Below, in pieces: positions 1 through 9,910 of a stretch of DNA of 64,000 nt. The stretch is from assembly GCA_013822765.1 (NCBI GenBank), contig PNKY01000001.1, positions 868,001 to 932,000 on the forward strand. Reading direction: 5' to 3'. A program made the position numbers and the translations under genes. The stretch's first letter is position 1. Every line of letters begins with the position of its first letter. The notes beneath the pieces were generated by a model. That model saw only the letters and a list, made by a program, of their open reading frames with translations. It was not told where the DNA came from and searched no databases. This DNA is from Rhodospirillum sp. (GTDB lineage: Bacteria; Pseudomonadota; Alphaproteobacteria; Dongiales; Dongiaceae).

Positions 1-1
1 C

Positions 2-496
2 GTCCTGCTGGCGGTCCTGCTTTCGCTGCCGCTGCAACTGGTGTCGCAGCTGCCGCAGTTGAGCTTCATCCCCGCGATCGCGCTGCTGCTCGGTGCGCTG
101 TTGTTTCTCGTGCTTGCCGTCCGCGGCCTGCGCGGCTCGCTGGAGAGCGGCCTGTTCGGAGCGGGCATCGGAACGAAGCTCGGACGTATTGCAAGGCCGC
201 TGTTCGCCAGGCCGTGGGGTTGGCGCGGTGTCGGCCTCGGCATGGTGTTGGGGTTCCTCCCATGCGGCCTGCTCTATGCCGCGATCGGCGCAGCGGCCGC
301 TACCTCCAATCCGTTGGCGGCATCGATGAGCATGGCGGCGTTCACCCTTGGCACATTTCCCGTGCTCTGGCTGGTCGGTTATCTCGGTGGCTGGGCTCAG
401 CGGAAGTGGCACAAGCTGATGCGCCCGGTCCTGCCCGCCATCGCGTTCCTGAACGCCATTGTCCTTGGTGGTATGGCGTGGCGCTGGATCGCGTGA
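2..496 (+). CDS. TauE/SafE-type (UreH/DsbD-like) membrane protein, 5' partial
   Basis: The reading frame is already open at the window edge, so only the C-terminal part is present; the first in-frame start-like codon (GTG 41) is probably internal. The product is very hydrophobic, with several membrane segments and a GFLPCGLLY motif around base 250. That Pro-Cys-Gly element in a helix is typical of the sulfite exporter TauE/SafE-like, UreH or DsbD-type transmembrane family. Members move small anions or metals, or relay thiol electrons, across the inner membrane, often beside cytochrome or copper genes. Nothing here fixes the substrate. The next gene is convergent and begins 29 bases downstream. 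Confidence 0.7.
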   Translation, partial: VLLAVLLSLPLQLVSQLPQLSFIPAIALLLGALLFLVLAVRGLRGSLESGLFGAGIGTKLGRIARPLFARPWGWRGVGLGMVLGFLPCGLLYAAIGAAAATSNPLAASMSMAAFTLGTFPVLWLVGYLGGWAQRKWHKLMRPVLPAIAFLNAIVLGGMAWRWIA

Positions 497-524
497 CCGG
501 ATCTCGCCAGGCGCACGCCGCGAC

Positions 525-917
525 TTACTCCTCAGAGCGACCCGTGGCGTCACGATCGCGGTCGTATCGTCTGGTGAGCGGAAACGGCGGCAACCAGGAC
601 TCGCGGCGGACGGTCCAGAGTTCGTAGGTTGGCCTCAGCTGGTCAGGGGCATCCAGGGATCCCAGGTTCACTTCGATTTCGTCTGCGCTGCGTGAGAAAA
701 CGGACGAGCCGCAGCGGGGACAGAAACACCGCCCTGCGTAGTCGCGTGTCTCGCCATCGACCGTCACCGCATCCTGAGGGAACACCGCGGACGCGTGAAA
801 AAGCGCCCCATGATGCTTGCGGCAGTCGAGACAGTGACAAAGGCCGACCCGGTATGGGAGCCCCGACGCCACAATTCGGACGTTGCCGCACAGGCAACCG
901 CCGGTGAACCGGTCCAT
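525..917 (-). CDS. GFA / CENP-V fold zinc-binding protein
   Basis: A 130-residue protein of the glutathione-dependent formaldehyde-activating (GFA, CENP-V) family. It has the full set of zinc cysteines: CLCGNV near residue 9, CHCLDCRK near 27 and CFCPRCGS near 65. Length is normal for the family. The fold binds structural zinc and, in some members, glutathione conjugates. Most bacterial paralogues have no proven activity, so formaldehyde metabolism should not be assumed. The C-terminal 20 residues are rich in Arg and Asp. It stands alone, convergent with the upstream membrane protein gene and co-directional with the adjacent tRNA gene. Confidence 0.85.
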   Translation of the reverse strand: MDRFTGGCLCGNVRIVASGLPYRVGLCHCLDCRKHHGALFHASAVFPQDAVTVDGETRDYAGRCFCPRCGSSVFSRSADEIEVNLGSLDAPDQLRPTYELWTVRRESWLPPFPLTRRYDRDRDATGRSEE

Positions 918-945
918 GCTGCGTCTCCTCTAAAATCGAGGAAAA

Positions 946-1019
946 TGGCTGGGGGACTAGGATTCGAACCTAGACTAGCGGAGTCAGAGTCCGCTGTCCT
1001 ACCGTTAGACGATCCCCCA
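946..1019 (-). tRNA. tRNA-Gln (anticodon CUG)
   Basis: The minus strand folds into a complete cloverleaf. The acceptor TGGGGGA pairs with TCCCCCA, the D-arm is GTCT/GGAC, the anticodon stem GCGGA/TCCGC holds the loop CTCTGAC, and the T-arm CTAGG-TTCGAAT-CCTAG is canonical. The anticodon CTG reads CAG (Gln). The discriminator G and the CCA end are encoded. The length is 74 nt including CCA. Confidence 0.96.
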
Positions 1020-1183
1020 ACTAAGCGACTGATCTAGCTGGGAATTCCTGGCTTGGCGGCAATTCACGGTCAAGCCTCGCAGACCAGTGGCTGCGGCGGT
1101 GGCGTTGTAGCGCCGGGTCGGGGCGGAAGTCAATGATGGGGGCCGTAGCAATTGGCCCCCGACTTTTCTAGTTTGGCGCCCCT

Positions 1184-1990
1184 ATGACGACCGCGCCCAC
1201 CATTCCCGATGGTCCGTTCAGCCGGCCCCGGCACGAGGGGGCGGGCTATCTCAAGCTGCTGCGCCGGCTGCACGCGCTGCAGCGGCCGCGGACCTATCTC
1301 GAGATCGGCACTGCGGCGGGCAAGACGCTGGCCATCGCGCGCTGCCCCAGCATCGCCATCGACCCGCGGTTTCGTCTGGATCGAGATGTGCTCCAGGGTA
1401 AACCGGGGGGCAAGCCGGCGTGCCATCTGTTCGAGATGACCAGCGACGCCTTTTTTGCCGCGCAGAAGCCGACGGCGCTGTTCGGCGGGCCGGTCGATCT
1501 CGCCTTCATCGATGGCATGCATCGTTTCGAGTTCGCGTTGCGCGACTTCATGAACATCGAGCCGCATTGCCGGCCGGATTCACTGATCGTGCTGCACGAC
1601 TGCCTGCCAGTCGACGAACACATGGCGCGCCGCGATCCGCGCGACCGCTCGCGCGCCGCCGATGCGCAGTATCCCAACGCCTGGGCGGGCGACACCTGGA
1701 AGGCGTTGTGGATCCTGCAGCGTTATCGGCCGGACTTGCGCATTTTCGCTTTCGATGCGCCGCCGAGCGGGCTGGTGGTCGTCACCTGCCTCGATCCCGC
1801 ATCCACGCTGCTCAAGCAGCGCTACGAGGAGGTGGTCGGCGCCGCCAGTGCAATCGACCTCGCCAGCTTCTATGCCGGCCTCGCGATTCTGCCGACCGCC
1901 GCGCTTCGCCGCCCATCGTGGCTGTCGTCCCTGATCAGACCGCGCGGCTTCGATCTCAGTGCTCATCTGGCGGCGACCTCGGTCGGATGA
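1184..1990 (+). CDS. Class I SAM-dependent methyltransferase (Methyltransf_24 type)
   Basis: A 268-residue protein. Near residue 40 it has a glycine-rich SAM loop, YLEIGTAAGKTLAIA, then a DLAFIDGMH element near 105 and VLHDCLP near 135. This pattern is typical of the Methyltransf_24 class found near glycan and surface-polysaccharide genes. The ATG at 1184 is the natural start. The AlgI-like acyltransferase gene follows about 70 bases later on the same strand, so it may modify the same polysaccharide; that link is inferred from position only. The acceptor cannot be read from the sequence. Confidence 0.75.
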   Translation: MTTAPTIPDGPFSRPRHEGAGYLKLLRRLHALQRPRTYLEIGTAAGKTLAIARCPSIAIDPRFRLDRDVLQGKPGGKPACHLFEMTSDAFFAAQKPTALFGGPVDLAFIDGMHRFEFALRDFMNIEPHCRPDSLIVLHDCLPVDEHMARRDPRDRSRAADAQYPNAWAGDTWKALWILQRYRPDLRIFAFDAPPSGLVVVTCLDPASTLLKQRYEEVVGAASAIDLASFYAGLAILPTAALRRPSWLSSLIRPRGFDLSAHLAATSVG

Positions 1991-2058
1991 AATGGCGGTG
2001 GCGGCGAATCCATCGATCTTGCTAGAACGCGCGATGGTTGCGTGAGGGGCGCCTGCCG

Positions 2059-3465
2059 TTGGTCTTTTCGTCGTCCTATTTCCTGTTCCTGTTCCTGCCG
2101 GCGGCGCTTGCGATCGTGCTGCTGCTGCGCCGCCGCGCCTTCCTGGCGGCCGTCTTCCTGGTCAGCCTGTTCTTCTACTACTGGTCGGAGGGGCCGCGCG
2201 CCCTGATCCTGGTCGGGATCATTGCCGTCAACTACGCCGGCGCGCTGTGGCTGGGCCGCTCGCAGTCGCGCCTCGCGCTGCCGGTCCTGATCCTGGTCAA
2301 CCTCGCGGCGTTGTTCTGGTTCAAATACGCGCACTTCGTGTCGGAGAACCTGGACCTGCTGCTCGGCACCGATCTCAGCCGCGTCACCCAGGGGATCGCC
2401 CTTCCAACCGGCATCTCGTTCTTCGTGTTCCAGGCGATCTCCTATGTCATGGACGTGCGGCGCGGCGAGATCAAAGCCGAGCGGCACTTCACCCGCTACG
2501 CCGCATATCAGAGCTTCTTCCCGCACCTGATCGCCGGCCCGATCGTGCGGTTCCGCGACGTGATCGGGGATTTCATCCAGCCACGCATCACTGTCGAGGA
2601 TTTCTCCGCCGGCGCGACCCGCTTCGCCCACGGCCTCGCCAAGAAGGTGATCATCGCCGACAATGTCGCGCCGGTCGCGGATGCCGTCTTCGGCCTGCCG
2701 GCGGGAGAGCATGATTTCGTGAGCTCCTGGATCGGCGCCGCCGCGTACGCGCTGCAGATCTATTTCGATTTCTCCGGCTATTCCGACATGGCGATCGGCC
2801 TGGCGCGGATGTTCGGCATTCGCTTCACCGAGAACTTCCACCGGCCTTATGCCAGCCGCTCGATCACCGAATTCTGGCGCCGCTGGCACGTGACGCTCAG
2901 CTCCTGGTTCCGCGACTATCTCTACATCCCGCTCGGCGGCAATCGCGGCGGGACGCTGGCGACCTACCGCAACCTGCTGCTGGTGTTCGCGGCCACCGGG
3001 CTGTGGCACGGCGCCGCCTGGACCTTCCTCGCCTGGGGCTTGTTCCATGGCGCGTTCCTGGTGCTCGAGCGCCTCATGTTCCGGGCGCCGCTGGAGGCGA
3101 TGCGTGCTGGTTTCCTGCGCTACGTCTATTGCCTGCCGGTGGTGCTGTTCGGCTGGGTCCTGTTCCGCGCCGATACGCTGACCGAGGCGCTGGGGCACTG
3201 GTCCGCGATGCTGTGGCCGTTCGAGCCGGTCTCGTTCGCGCTGCTGTCGGAGCGTACCGCAATCACGCCATACTCCGCCGCCGCGCTCGCGGTCGGCGCG
3301 GTCATCTTCTTCCTGCCGGGCGAGATCTCGTTCGGGCGCCGGCTGGCGGAGCTGTCGGCCACGCGGCCGAGCCTCGACTTGGCCTACACGGCGGGCGCGC
3401 TGGTGTTTAGCGGCGCGCTGGTGCTGGCCAGCAAATACAGCCCCTTCCTCTATTTCCGGTTCTGA
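2059..3465 (+). CDS. MBOAT family O-acyltransferase (AlgI-like)
   Basis: A multi-pass inner-membrane acyltransferase of the AlgI/DltB MBOAT family, which moves acetyl groups across the membrane for O-acetylation of exopolysaccharide. The best start is TTG 2059, giving the typical N-terminus MVFSSSYFLFLFLP; a TTG at 2038 would add seven residues. Diagnostic motifs are FWRRWHVTLSSWFRDYLYIP near base 2880 and the family's catalytic-histidine motif GLWHGAAW near 3000. Length (468 aa) is normal. The partner SGNH protein starts seven bases after its stop, so the two form one operon. Confidence 0.9.
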   Translation: MVFSSSYFLFLFLPAALAIVLLLRRRAFLAAVFLVSLFFYYWSEGPRALILVGIIAVNYAGALWLGRSQSRLALPVLILVNLAALFWFKYAHFVSENLDLLLGTDLSRVTQGIALPTGISFFVFQAISYVMDVRRGEIKAERHFTRYAAYQSFFPHLIAGPIVRFRDVIGDFIQPRITVEDFSAGATRFAHGLAKKVIIADNVAPVADAVFGLPAGEHDFVSSWIGAAAYALQIYFDFSGYSDMAIGLARMFGIRFTENFHRPYASRSITEFWRRWHVTLSSWFRDYLYIPLGGNRGGTLATYRNLLLVFAATGLWHGAAWTFLAWGLFHGAFLVLERLMFRAPLEAMRAGFLRYVYCLPVVLFGWVLFRADTLTEALGHWSAMLWPFEPVSFALLSERTAITPYSAAALAVGAVIFFLPGEISFGRRLAELSATRPSLDLAYTAGALVFSGALVLASKYSPFLYFRF

Positions 3466-3471
3466 CCAGCG

Positions 3472-4908
3472 ATGCGCATGGTCCATCTCAACATCGCCTT
3501 GTTCGTCCTGTTCCTGCTGGCGCCGGTGGCGACGCTGCTGTCGTTCGGAGCGGTCGAAGGCTACGGGCGCTTCCAGACCGAGTTTCCGCCGCTCGGCAAG
3601 ACCCTGCTCGTGAAGAAGGGCCGGTTCGACCAGTTCGGCGATGCGGTGCTGGAACGCTCGTTCGTGCGGCAGTTGGCGGTCCAGCTGCGCAACTGGGTCG
3701 GTTATCGGGTGGTCGGCTTCGTCGACAACGATCGCCTGGTCTCCGGCAACGATGGCTGGCTGTTCTATCGCCCGGAGTTCAACAACGGCAAGTGCCTCAA
3801 TGAACAGAAGACCGCCCGGCGCTTGCGCGCCGTTGCGACGCTGATCGACATCGGCCGCGCGGCCGGAGTCGACATGGTGCTCTCGATGTCGCCCGACAAG
3901 TCGACGATCTATCCGGAACAGCTGAACGCGACCATGCGCGGCTATTGGAAGTGCCGGGTCGAGAACAGCGCGACCCTGCGGCGACTCATCGCCCGAGAGC
4001 TGCCGGGCCTCATCGATCATGCGGAGCCTCTGCGTCTGGAGAAGGCGCGGCGGCCCGACATCCAGCTCTATTACGCGACGGACACCCACTGGACGCAGTA
4101 TGGCGGCGCCATTGCGCTGCGCCAGCTGCTGGCTGCGCTCTATCCGAACGCGCACATTCCGGCGCCGCGCCGGTCGGCTGCGACCACGACCCGAAAGACG
4201 GACCTCGCGAGAATGCTGCTGCTGTCGATCGAGGAACAAGGGCCGCAGGCCGAGCCGCTCCTGGCTCGGGAGATCAAGCTTCCTGATGACGGCCGGCCGG
4301 CGATCCAGACTCTGATCATCCATGACTCGTTCTACGGCGCGATCCGGCGGCAGATCCAAGATGCGTTTCCCGATCCGATGACGATGCTCTCCTTCAGTGA
4401 GGACAACCGTCTCCTCGCCAAGGGATTGTCGGCCGACCGGCTGATCATCAATGCGATCGAGCGCAAGTTCGTGACGCTGGAAGGAGACGTGCTGGCGTGG
4501 GACGCGGACATCCCGATCGCGATCGTGAATCGCAACATGCAACGCGCGCAGGATTGCGGCGCTTTTGACTCGACCGATGCGGCGATTCGCGGCGAGGAAG
4601 CGACGTCGCGCGACGTCGCCATTCGGGCTGTCACAGCGGGGTATCTGCCCTGTCTGCGGCTGTCGGTGACGGCGGAGGAGCGGGCGACTCTGGAAATCAC
4701 GCTGCCCGATCCCAGGACCGGCGCCTTCGAGCCTGGCCGCGCGCTTGAATACAGGATTGCGCCGGGCGCTCGGACCATCGCGTTCGTCCTTCCCGCCTAT
4801 GCCGCGGGGTCGAATGTCCGGGTCTCGCTGGATGACGACGCGGCCATTTCTGCAATTGAGGTGGGGAAAATTCCGGCTAACCAGCCTGTTGCGCCCGACC
4901 AGCCTTAG
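3472..4908 (+). CDS. AlgX/AlgJ-like SGNH acetyltransferase
   Basis: A 478-residue exported or membrane-anchored protein with one hydrophobic N-terminal segment (residues 5-28). It carries the signature of alginate O-acetyltransferase-like SGNH enzymes: a TDTHW catalytic Asp-His element near residue 203 and an IHDSF element near 285 that probably holds the nucleophilic serine. A conserved stretch (NDGWLFYRPEF) near residue 93 is also typical. About 130 C-terminal residues form an extra beta-rich region. With the preceding MBOAT gene it makes a two-gene module that acetylates a secreted glycan in the periplasm; which glycan is unknown. No polymerase gene is nearby. Confidence 0.85.
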   Translation: MRMVHLNIALFVLFLLAPVATLLSFGAVEGYGRFQTEFPPLGKTLLVKKGRFDQFGDAVLERSFVRQLAVQLRNWVGYRVVGFVDNDRLVSGNDGWLFYRPEFNNGKCLNEQKTARRLRAVATLIDIGRAAGVDMVLSMSPDKSTIYPEQLNATMRGYWKCRVENSATLRRLIARELPGLIDHAEPLRLEKARRPDIQLYYATDTHWTQYGGAIALRQLLAALYPNAHIPAPRRSAATTTRKTDLARMLLLSIEEQGPQAEPLLAREIKLPDDGRPAIQTLIIHDSFYGAIRRQIQDAFPDPMTMLSFSEDNRLLAKGLSADRLIINAIERKFVTLEGDVLAWDADIPIAIVNRNMQRAQDCGAFDSTDAAIRGEEATSRDVAIRAVTAGYLPCLRLSVTAEERATLEITLPDPRTGAFEPGRALEYRIAPGARTIAFVLPAYAAGSNVRVSLDDDAAISAIEVGKIPANQPVAPDQP

Positions 4909-4964
4909 ACGTGCCGGATTCCCGCCCAACACGAGGCCGGCGGAGGAAGGGTGTTGCTCTTGCG

Positions 4965-5438
4965 CTATTTCGTGCGAACACCGTTGATGTAGATCGAGAT
5001 GACGGTGTCGTCTCCGGGCTCCTGGTCAGGCGCAACCGGCGTGATTTGCGCCTGGATGCATTTCCAGGCGCCGCGCTCATAGACGTAGATGTCGGTATAG
5101 GTCGACATCGCCGCGGCGTCCCGGCCGTCGCGGCAAACGATCTCCTTGTTCGTTGCCCGGACCAGCGCGACGTTTCCGACGAGGGTGATCAGCTCGTCCC
5201 GGACGTCCCAGTACACGATGACTTGCGGATCGAATCCGGTCGCCCACCTTTTCAGGTATGTGGCTCGGTCCACGCGCGCGCCGTTGCTGCGGACATAGAT
5301 GAAATCGGCATGCAACATCGCATCGTGCGATTTGACGTCGTTCCTGACGAAGTTCTCGATGAACAGCGCATTGAGCGCGCGCAGATCGCTGATCGCTGCG
5401 GGCGATGCAAGGTAGCGGAGGGAGGCTTCGTCGATCAT
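4965..5438 (-). CDS. NTF2-like (DUF4440-type) small protein
   Basis: A 157-residue protein. The frame is open further upstream, but the first convincing start is ATG 5438, giving MIDEASLRYLASPAAISDL. A cone-shaped NTF2-like fold is suggested by the helical N-terminus, then NFVRNDVKSHDAMLHADFIY, and by the C-terminal strand pattern TYTDIYVYERGAWKCIQAQI. Proteins of this DUF4440/SnoaL class are small enzymes or ligand binders. Nothing shows the ligand. It is a single gene between the acetylation pair and the ppx operon, and the spacing does not indicate an operon. Confidence 0.7.
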   Translation of the reverse strand: MIDEASLRYLASPAAISDLRALNALFIENFVRNDVKSHDAMLHADFIYVRSNGARVDRATYLKRWATGFDPQVIVYWDVRDELITLVGNVALVRATNKEIVCRDGRDAAAMSTYTDIYVYERGAWKCIQAQITPVAPDQEPGDDTVISIYINGVRTK

Positions 5439-5686
5439 TGTCTGTACCCGGTTCGTGGACGGCGGAGCATGCCGGGGTCGCGTTCCTCTGACTTGGGGAA
5501 AATTGCTGGCCACGCCTTGAGCTCGAGGAATTTCTCGTTGTCCGGGCTGGCATCGGCGCGTTCGACCAGCCTTAACTTTGCCGCCGTCTGCCTGTAAACT
5601 CGCTGCGAAAGGTTGGCGCGATGGCCCTGCTCGGGGGAAATCTTGAGCATGTTCAATGGCTTGACGCTGCCGGCTAGGAGTTAAGA

Positions 5687-6757
5687 GTGCTGGATCGAAC
5701 CCCCGCCGACGGGGCTGAGGCGCTGTCTCGGACACGCGCCGCCAGGCCCGGGCAAGTCATGGCGGCCCTTGATCTGGGAACCAACAATTGCCGCCTCCTG
5801 ATCGCGCGGCAGGGCAGTTCCGGGTTCCAGGTCATCGATGCCTTTTCGCGCATCGTCCGCCTGGGCGAGGGCGTGTCGCAGAGTGGCGCCCTATCCGCCG
5901 CCGCCATGGATCGCACCATCGAAGCGTTGAAAGTCTGCTCCGCCAAGATGCAGCGGCGCAGCGTGTCCCTGATGCGCTCGGTCGCGACCGAGGCCTGCCG
6001 GCGCGCCGCCAACGGTCTCGAGTTCCTGGAGCGTACCCGCGCCGAGACCGGCGTCGATCTCGAGATCATCACCACCTCGGAAGAGGCGAAGCTCGCCTTC
6101 TCCGGCTGCATGCCGCTGCTCGATCGCACGCGGCCCTATGCCATCGTGTTCGACATCGGCGGCGGCTCGACCGAGCTCGGCTGGATCCATCTCGAGCATG
6201 GGCACCATCCGCGCATCATCGCCTGGCATTCGATCCCGCTCGGGGTCGTGACCCTGACGGAGCGTTTCGGCGCCGAAGCCGCGCCAGACGAAAGCGCCGC
6301 CGAATTCTACGAGCGCATGGTCGAGGAGGTGCAGGACAATCTGGCGCCGTTCGCGCAGGCGATCGGCGCGCATCGCCTGATCGCGCGCAGCCAGGTGCAA
6401 CTGCTCGGCACCTCCGGGACGGTGACCACGCTGTCCGGTATTCAGATGGGCCTTCCGCGCTACGACCGCTCGGTGGTCGACGGCTCGTTCCTGGAGTTCG
6501 GCGATGTCGAGCGCATCAGCAAGCGGCTGTCGGAGCAGAATTGCGGCGAGCGCGCCACCAACCCCTGCATCGGCAGCGAGCGCTCCGACCTCGTCGTCTC
6601 GGGCTGCGCCGTGCTGTCGGCGATCTGCCGGCAGTGGCCGATCGGGCGCCTGCGCGTCGCCGATCGCGGGGTGCGCGAAGGGATTCTCATGAGCCTGATG
6701 ACCGGCACCGCGCCGGACAATGTCTACCACCGCGGCCTCAACGGAACGCAGCTATGA
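5687..6757 (+). CDS. Exopolyphosphatase / pppGpp phosphohydrolase (Ppx/GppA family)
   Basis: A 356-residue member of the ASKHA-fold Ppx/GppA phosphatases, which hydrolyse polyphosphate or pppGpp. The phosphate-binding loops are visible: [15 protein letters not shown] near residue 26, [13 protein letters not shown] near 150 and [11 protein letters not shown] near 245. This is the short form without the C-terminal HD-like domains, the usual alphaproteobacterial version, so polyphosphate versus pppGpp specificity cannot be assigned. The start is GTG 5687; ATG 5759 is an alternative. Its stop overlaps the rlmE start (ATGA), which indicates translational coupling. Confidence 0.9.
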   Translation: MLDRTPADGAEALSRTRAARPGQVMAALDLGTNNCRLLIARQGSSGFQVIDAFSRIVRLGEGVSQSGALSAAAMDRTIEALKVCSAKMQRRSVSLMRSVATEACRRAANGLEFLERTRAETGVDLEIITTSEEAKLAFSGCMPLLDRTRPYAIVFDIGGGSTELGWIHLEHGHHPRIIAWHSIPLGVVTLTERFGAEAAPDESAAEFYERMVEEVQDNLAPFAQAIGAHRLIARSQVQLLGTSGTVTTLSGIQMGLPRYDRSVVDGSFLEFGDVERISKRLSEQNCGERATNPCIGSERSDLVVSGCAVLSAICRQWPIGRLRVADRGVREGILMSLMTGTAPDNVYHRGLNGTQL

Positions 6758-7497
6758 GTCAAAGACGCAGCAGCGGTCGCGGCGGCCAAGGTGGCAGTCG
6801 GGGTGGTGATGGCGGGCACGAGCGCAACGTGTCGCGGCCCACCGGTCGCGGCCTCACCGTGCGGGTGAAAAGCGCCAATAAGCGCACCGTTTCCTCGGCA
6901 CGCTGGCTGGAGCGACAACTCAACGATCCTTATGTCGCTGAAGCCAAGAAGCAGGGCTACCGCTCGCGCGCGGCCTTCAAGCTGCTGCAGCTCGACGACA
7001 AGTTCCATGTCCTGAAGGAGGGCGCACGGGTGATCGATCTCGGCGCAGCGCCCGGCGGCTGGTGCCAGGTGGCGGTCGACCGCGTTGGCGAGCGCGGCAA
7101 GGTGATCGGCATCGACCTGCTGCCGATGGACCCGATCCCCGGCGTCGACCTGATCCAGATGGATTTCATGAGCGAGGAGGCGCCCGATGTGCTGAAGCGC
7201 CTGCTCGACGGCGGCCTCGCCAACGTGGTGCTGAGCGACATGGCGGCCTCCGCCACCGGCCATTCGCAGACCGACCATCTCAAGATCATGGCGCTGGCGG
7301 AGACCGCCTATGACTTCGCCAAGGATGTCCTGGCGGAGGGCGGGGTCTTCATCTGCAAGGTGCTGCAGGGCGGCGCGACCGGCGAGCTCCTGAAGCTGCT
7401 GAAGCGCGACTTCGCCGACGTGAAGCACGTGAAGCCGCCGGCGAGCCGCAGCGATTCGGCGGAGATCTACGTGGTGGCGCTGGGGTTCCGGGGATGA
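6754..7497 (+). CDS. rlmE: 23S rRNA (uridine-2'-O-)-methyltransferase RlmE
   Basis: RlmE/FtsJ methylates the 2'-O of U2552 (E. coli numbering) in the 23S A-loop, aiding 50S assembly. The protein (247 aa) has the SAM motif [13 protein letters not shown] near residue 93 and the catalytic K-D-K-E set: Lys in [10 protein letters not shown], Asp in [11 protein letters not shown], Lys in FICKVLQGG and Glu in SAEIYVVAL. The first 45 residues form a basic, Gly/Arg/Ser-rich extension ([14 protein letters not shown]), longer than in enteric RlmE and likely RNA-binding. Start and stop both overlap neighbouring genes through ATGA, so it is the centre of a three-gene operon. Confidence 0.95.
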   Translation: MSQRRSSGRGGQGGSRGGDGGHERNVSRPTGRGLTVRVKSANKRTVSSARWLERQLNDPYVAEAKKQGYRSRAAFKLLQLDDKFHVLKEGARVIDLGAAPGGWCQVAVDRVGERGKVIGIDLLPMDPIPGVDLIQMDFMSEEAPDVLKRLLDGGLANVVLSDMAASATGHSQTDHLKIMALAETAYDFAKDVLAEGGVFICKVLQGGATGELLKLLKRDFADVKHVKPPASRSDSAEIYVVALGFRG

Positions 7498-8024
7498 CCG
7501 AGGATGCCAAATGGCCGGCCGAGATTCGCCTGGCCCTCGACGGCCACTGGGACGATTTGCTAGCGCTGATCGATCGCGATCCCGGCGTCGCGCAGAAAGA
7601 CTATTTCGGCTCGAACCTGCTGACGGACTGTGCGCACATGGCTGGGTCGGCAGAAGTGTTGCGGAAGCTGGTGTCTTTGGGCTGCGATCCGAATGCCCGC
7701 AGCCGCACGGGAGTCACGCCGCTGACCGCGGCCGTCACCGGCGGGTCGCGCTATGGCCTCACGACCATTCCGGAAATCACCGCCCTGGTGGAGCTGGGCG
7801 CGAATGTCAACGGGCCCGGCGAGAACGGCTATCCGCCGCTCCATTGGGCGATCATGGACAATCGCCTGGACTATGCGGAGGTGCTGTTGCGCCTCGGCGC
7901 CGACCCCTCGGTTTTAGCCGAAAACGAATGGGCCGAGTCCGCCGTCGAGGTGGCGCAGCGGCGGCAGAACAAGGAAGCGCTGCAACTGCTGCAGGACTGG
8001 CGCGGCCTAGCGAAAAGCCGGTAA
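7494..8024 (+). CDS. Ankyrin-repeat protein
   Basis: A 176-residue protein built mainly of ankyrin repeats. Recognisable repeat cores are [21 protein letters not shown] (residues about 38-58), [17 protein letters not shown] (about 71) and [20 protein letters not shown] (about 105). No signal peptide is visible, so it is probably cytoplasmic and acts by protein-protein contact. It overlaps the rlmE stop by four bases (ATGA) and closes the ppx-rlmE operon. No partner can be named from the sequence. Confidence 0.8.
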   Translation: MTEDAKWPAEIRLALDGHWDDLLALIDRDPGVAQKDYFGSNLLTDCAHMAGSAEVLRKLVSLGCDPNARSRTGVTPLTAAVTGGSRYGLTTIPEITALVELGANVNGPGENGYPPLHWAIMDNRLDYAEVLLRLGADPSVLAENEWAESAVEVAQRRQNKEALQLLQDWRGLAKSR

Positions 8025-8195
8025 AACAGAGCCAAACGCGCCTGAAATCGCTGCTCTTTCCGCCTGCAATCCGCGCATAGCGGCCTCGACGCAATGAGCG
8101 CCCGAATCACCTTGTGGCAGGGCGCTTCCTCTGTATGATGGCGCGCCAACTCAAGCCGGCCCCCGATCCCACTGGTGGGCCGCCCCGAACCTTAG

Positions 8196-9668
<1,473 letters not shown>

Positions 9669-9713
9669 GGCGGCGTGCAGGAGCGGTGCGACATCGCTGA
9701 CGACGGAACACCG

Positions 9714-9737
9714 AACCCCCGGCCGAAGGCCGGGGTT
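9714..9737 (+). terminator. Intrinsic terminator after guaB
   Basis: A GC-rich hairpin, CCCCGGCC-GAA-GGCCGGGG, is followed by TTGTCGGTTTT. It lies about 50 bases after the guaB stop and probably ends that transcript. Confidence 0.75.
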
Positions 9738-9780
9738 GTCGGTTTTGGGGTGGATTCTCTCCGTTTCAACATACTCTCCC

Positions 9781-9880
9781 GTCATGGCAAGGCTTGGCCT
9801 TGCCATCCACGAGTTTCCTTGGATGAGGCCGCGCTGTTGCAAGCAAACTCGTGGATGCCAAGCCCAAGGCTTGGCATGAC
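9781..9880. repeat. Paired-hairpin palindromic repeat (REP/MITE-like)
   Basis: Two 36-base arms, 9781-9816 and 9845-9880, are inverted copies of each other around a 28-base centre. Each arm also contains its own perfect 9-bp hairpin (ATGGCAAGG/CCTTGCCAT on the left, ATGCCAAGC/GCTTGGCAT on the right). The four differences between the arms are G/C swaps that keep both inner hairpins paired. This is the layout of short extragenic palindromes common in alphaproteobacteria. It sits between the guaB terminator and the rsmB-like gene. Confidence 0.8.
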
Positions 9881-9910
9881 GGAGTATTGTTGGTCGAAGG
9901 CGGTGCGCTC

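Noticed and set aside
1963-4932. A 989-codon open frame on the minus strand opposite the methyltransferase and acetylation genes
   Set aside because: Its product is a repetitive Arg/Glu/Gln/Asp-rich sequence typical of the antisense of GC-rich genes, while the plus strand has clear MBOAT and SGNH motifs.
5788-6753. Long in-frame extension upstream of rlmE
   Set aside because: It overlaps ppx/gppA in another frame; the rlmE ATG at 6754 overlapping the ppx stop is the normal coupled start.
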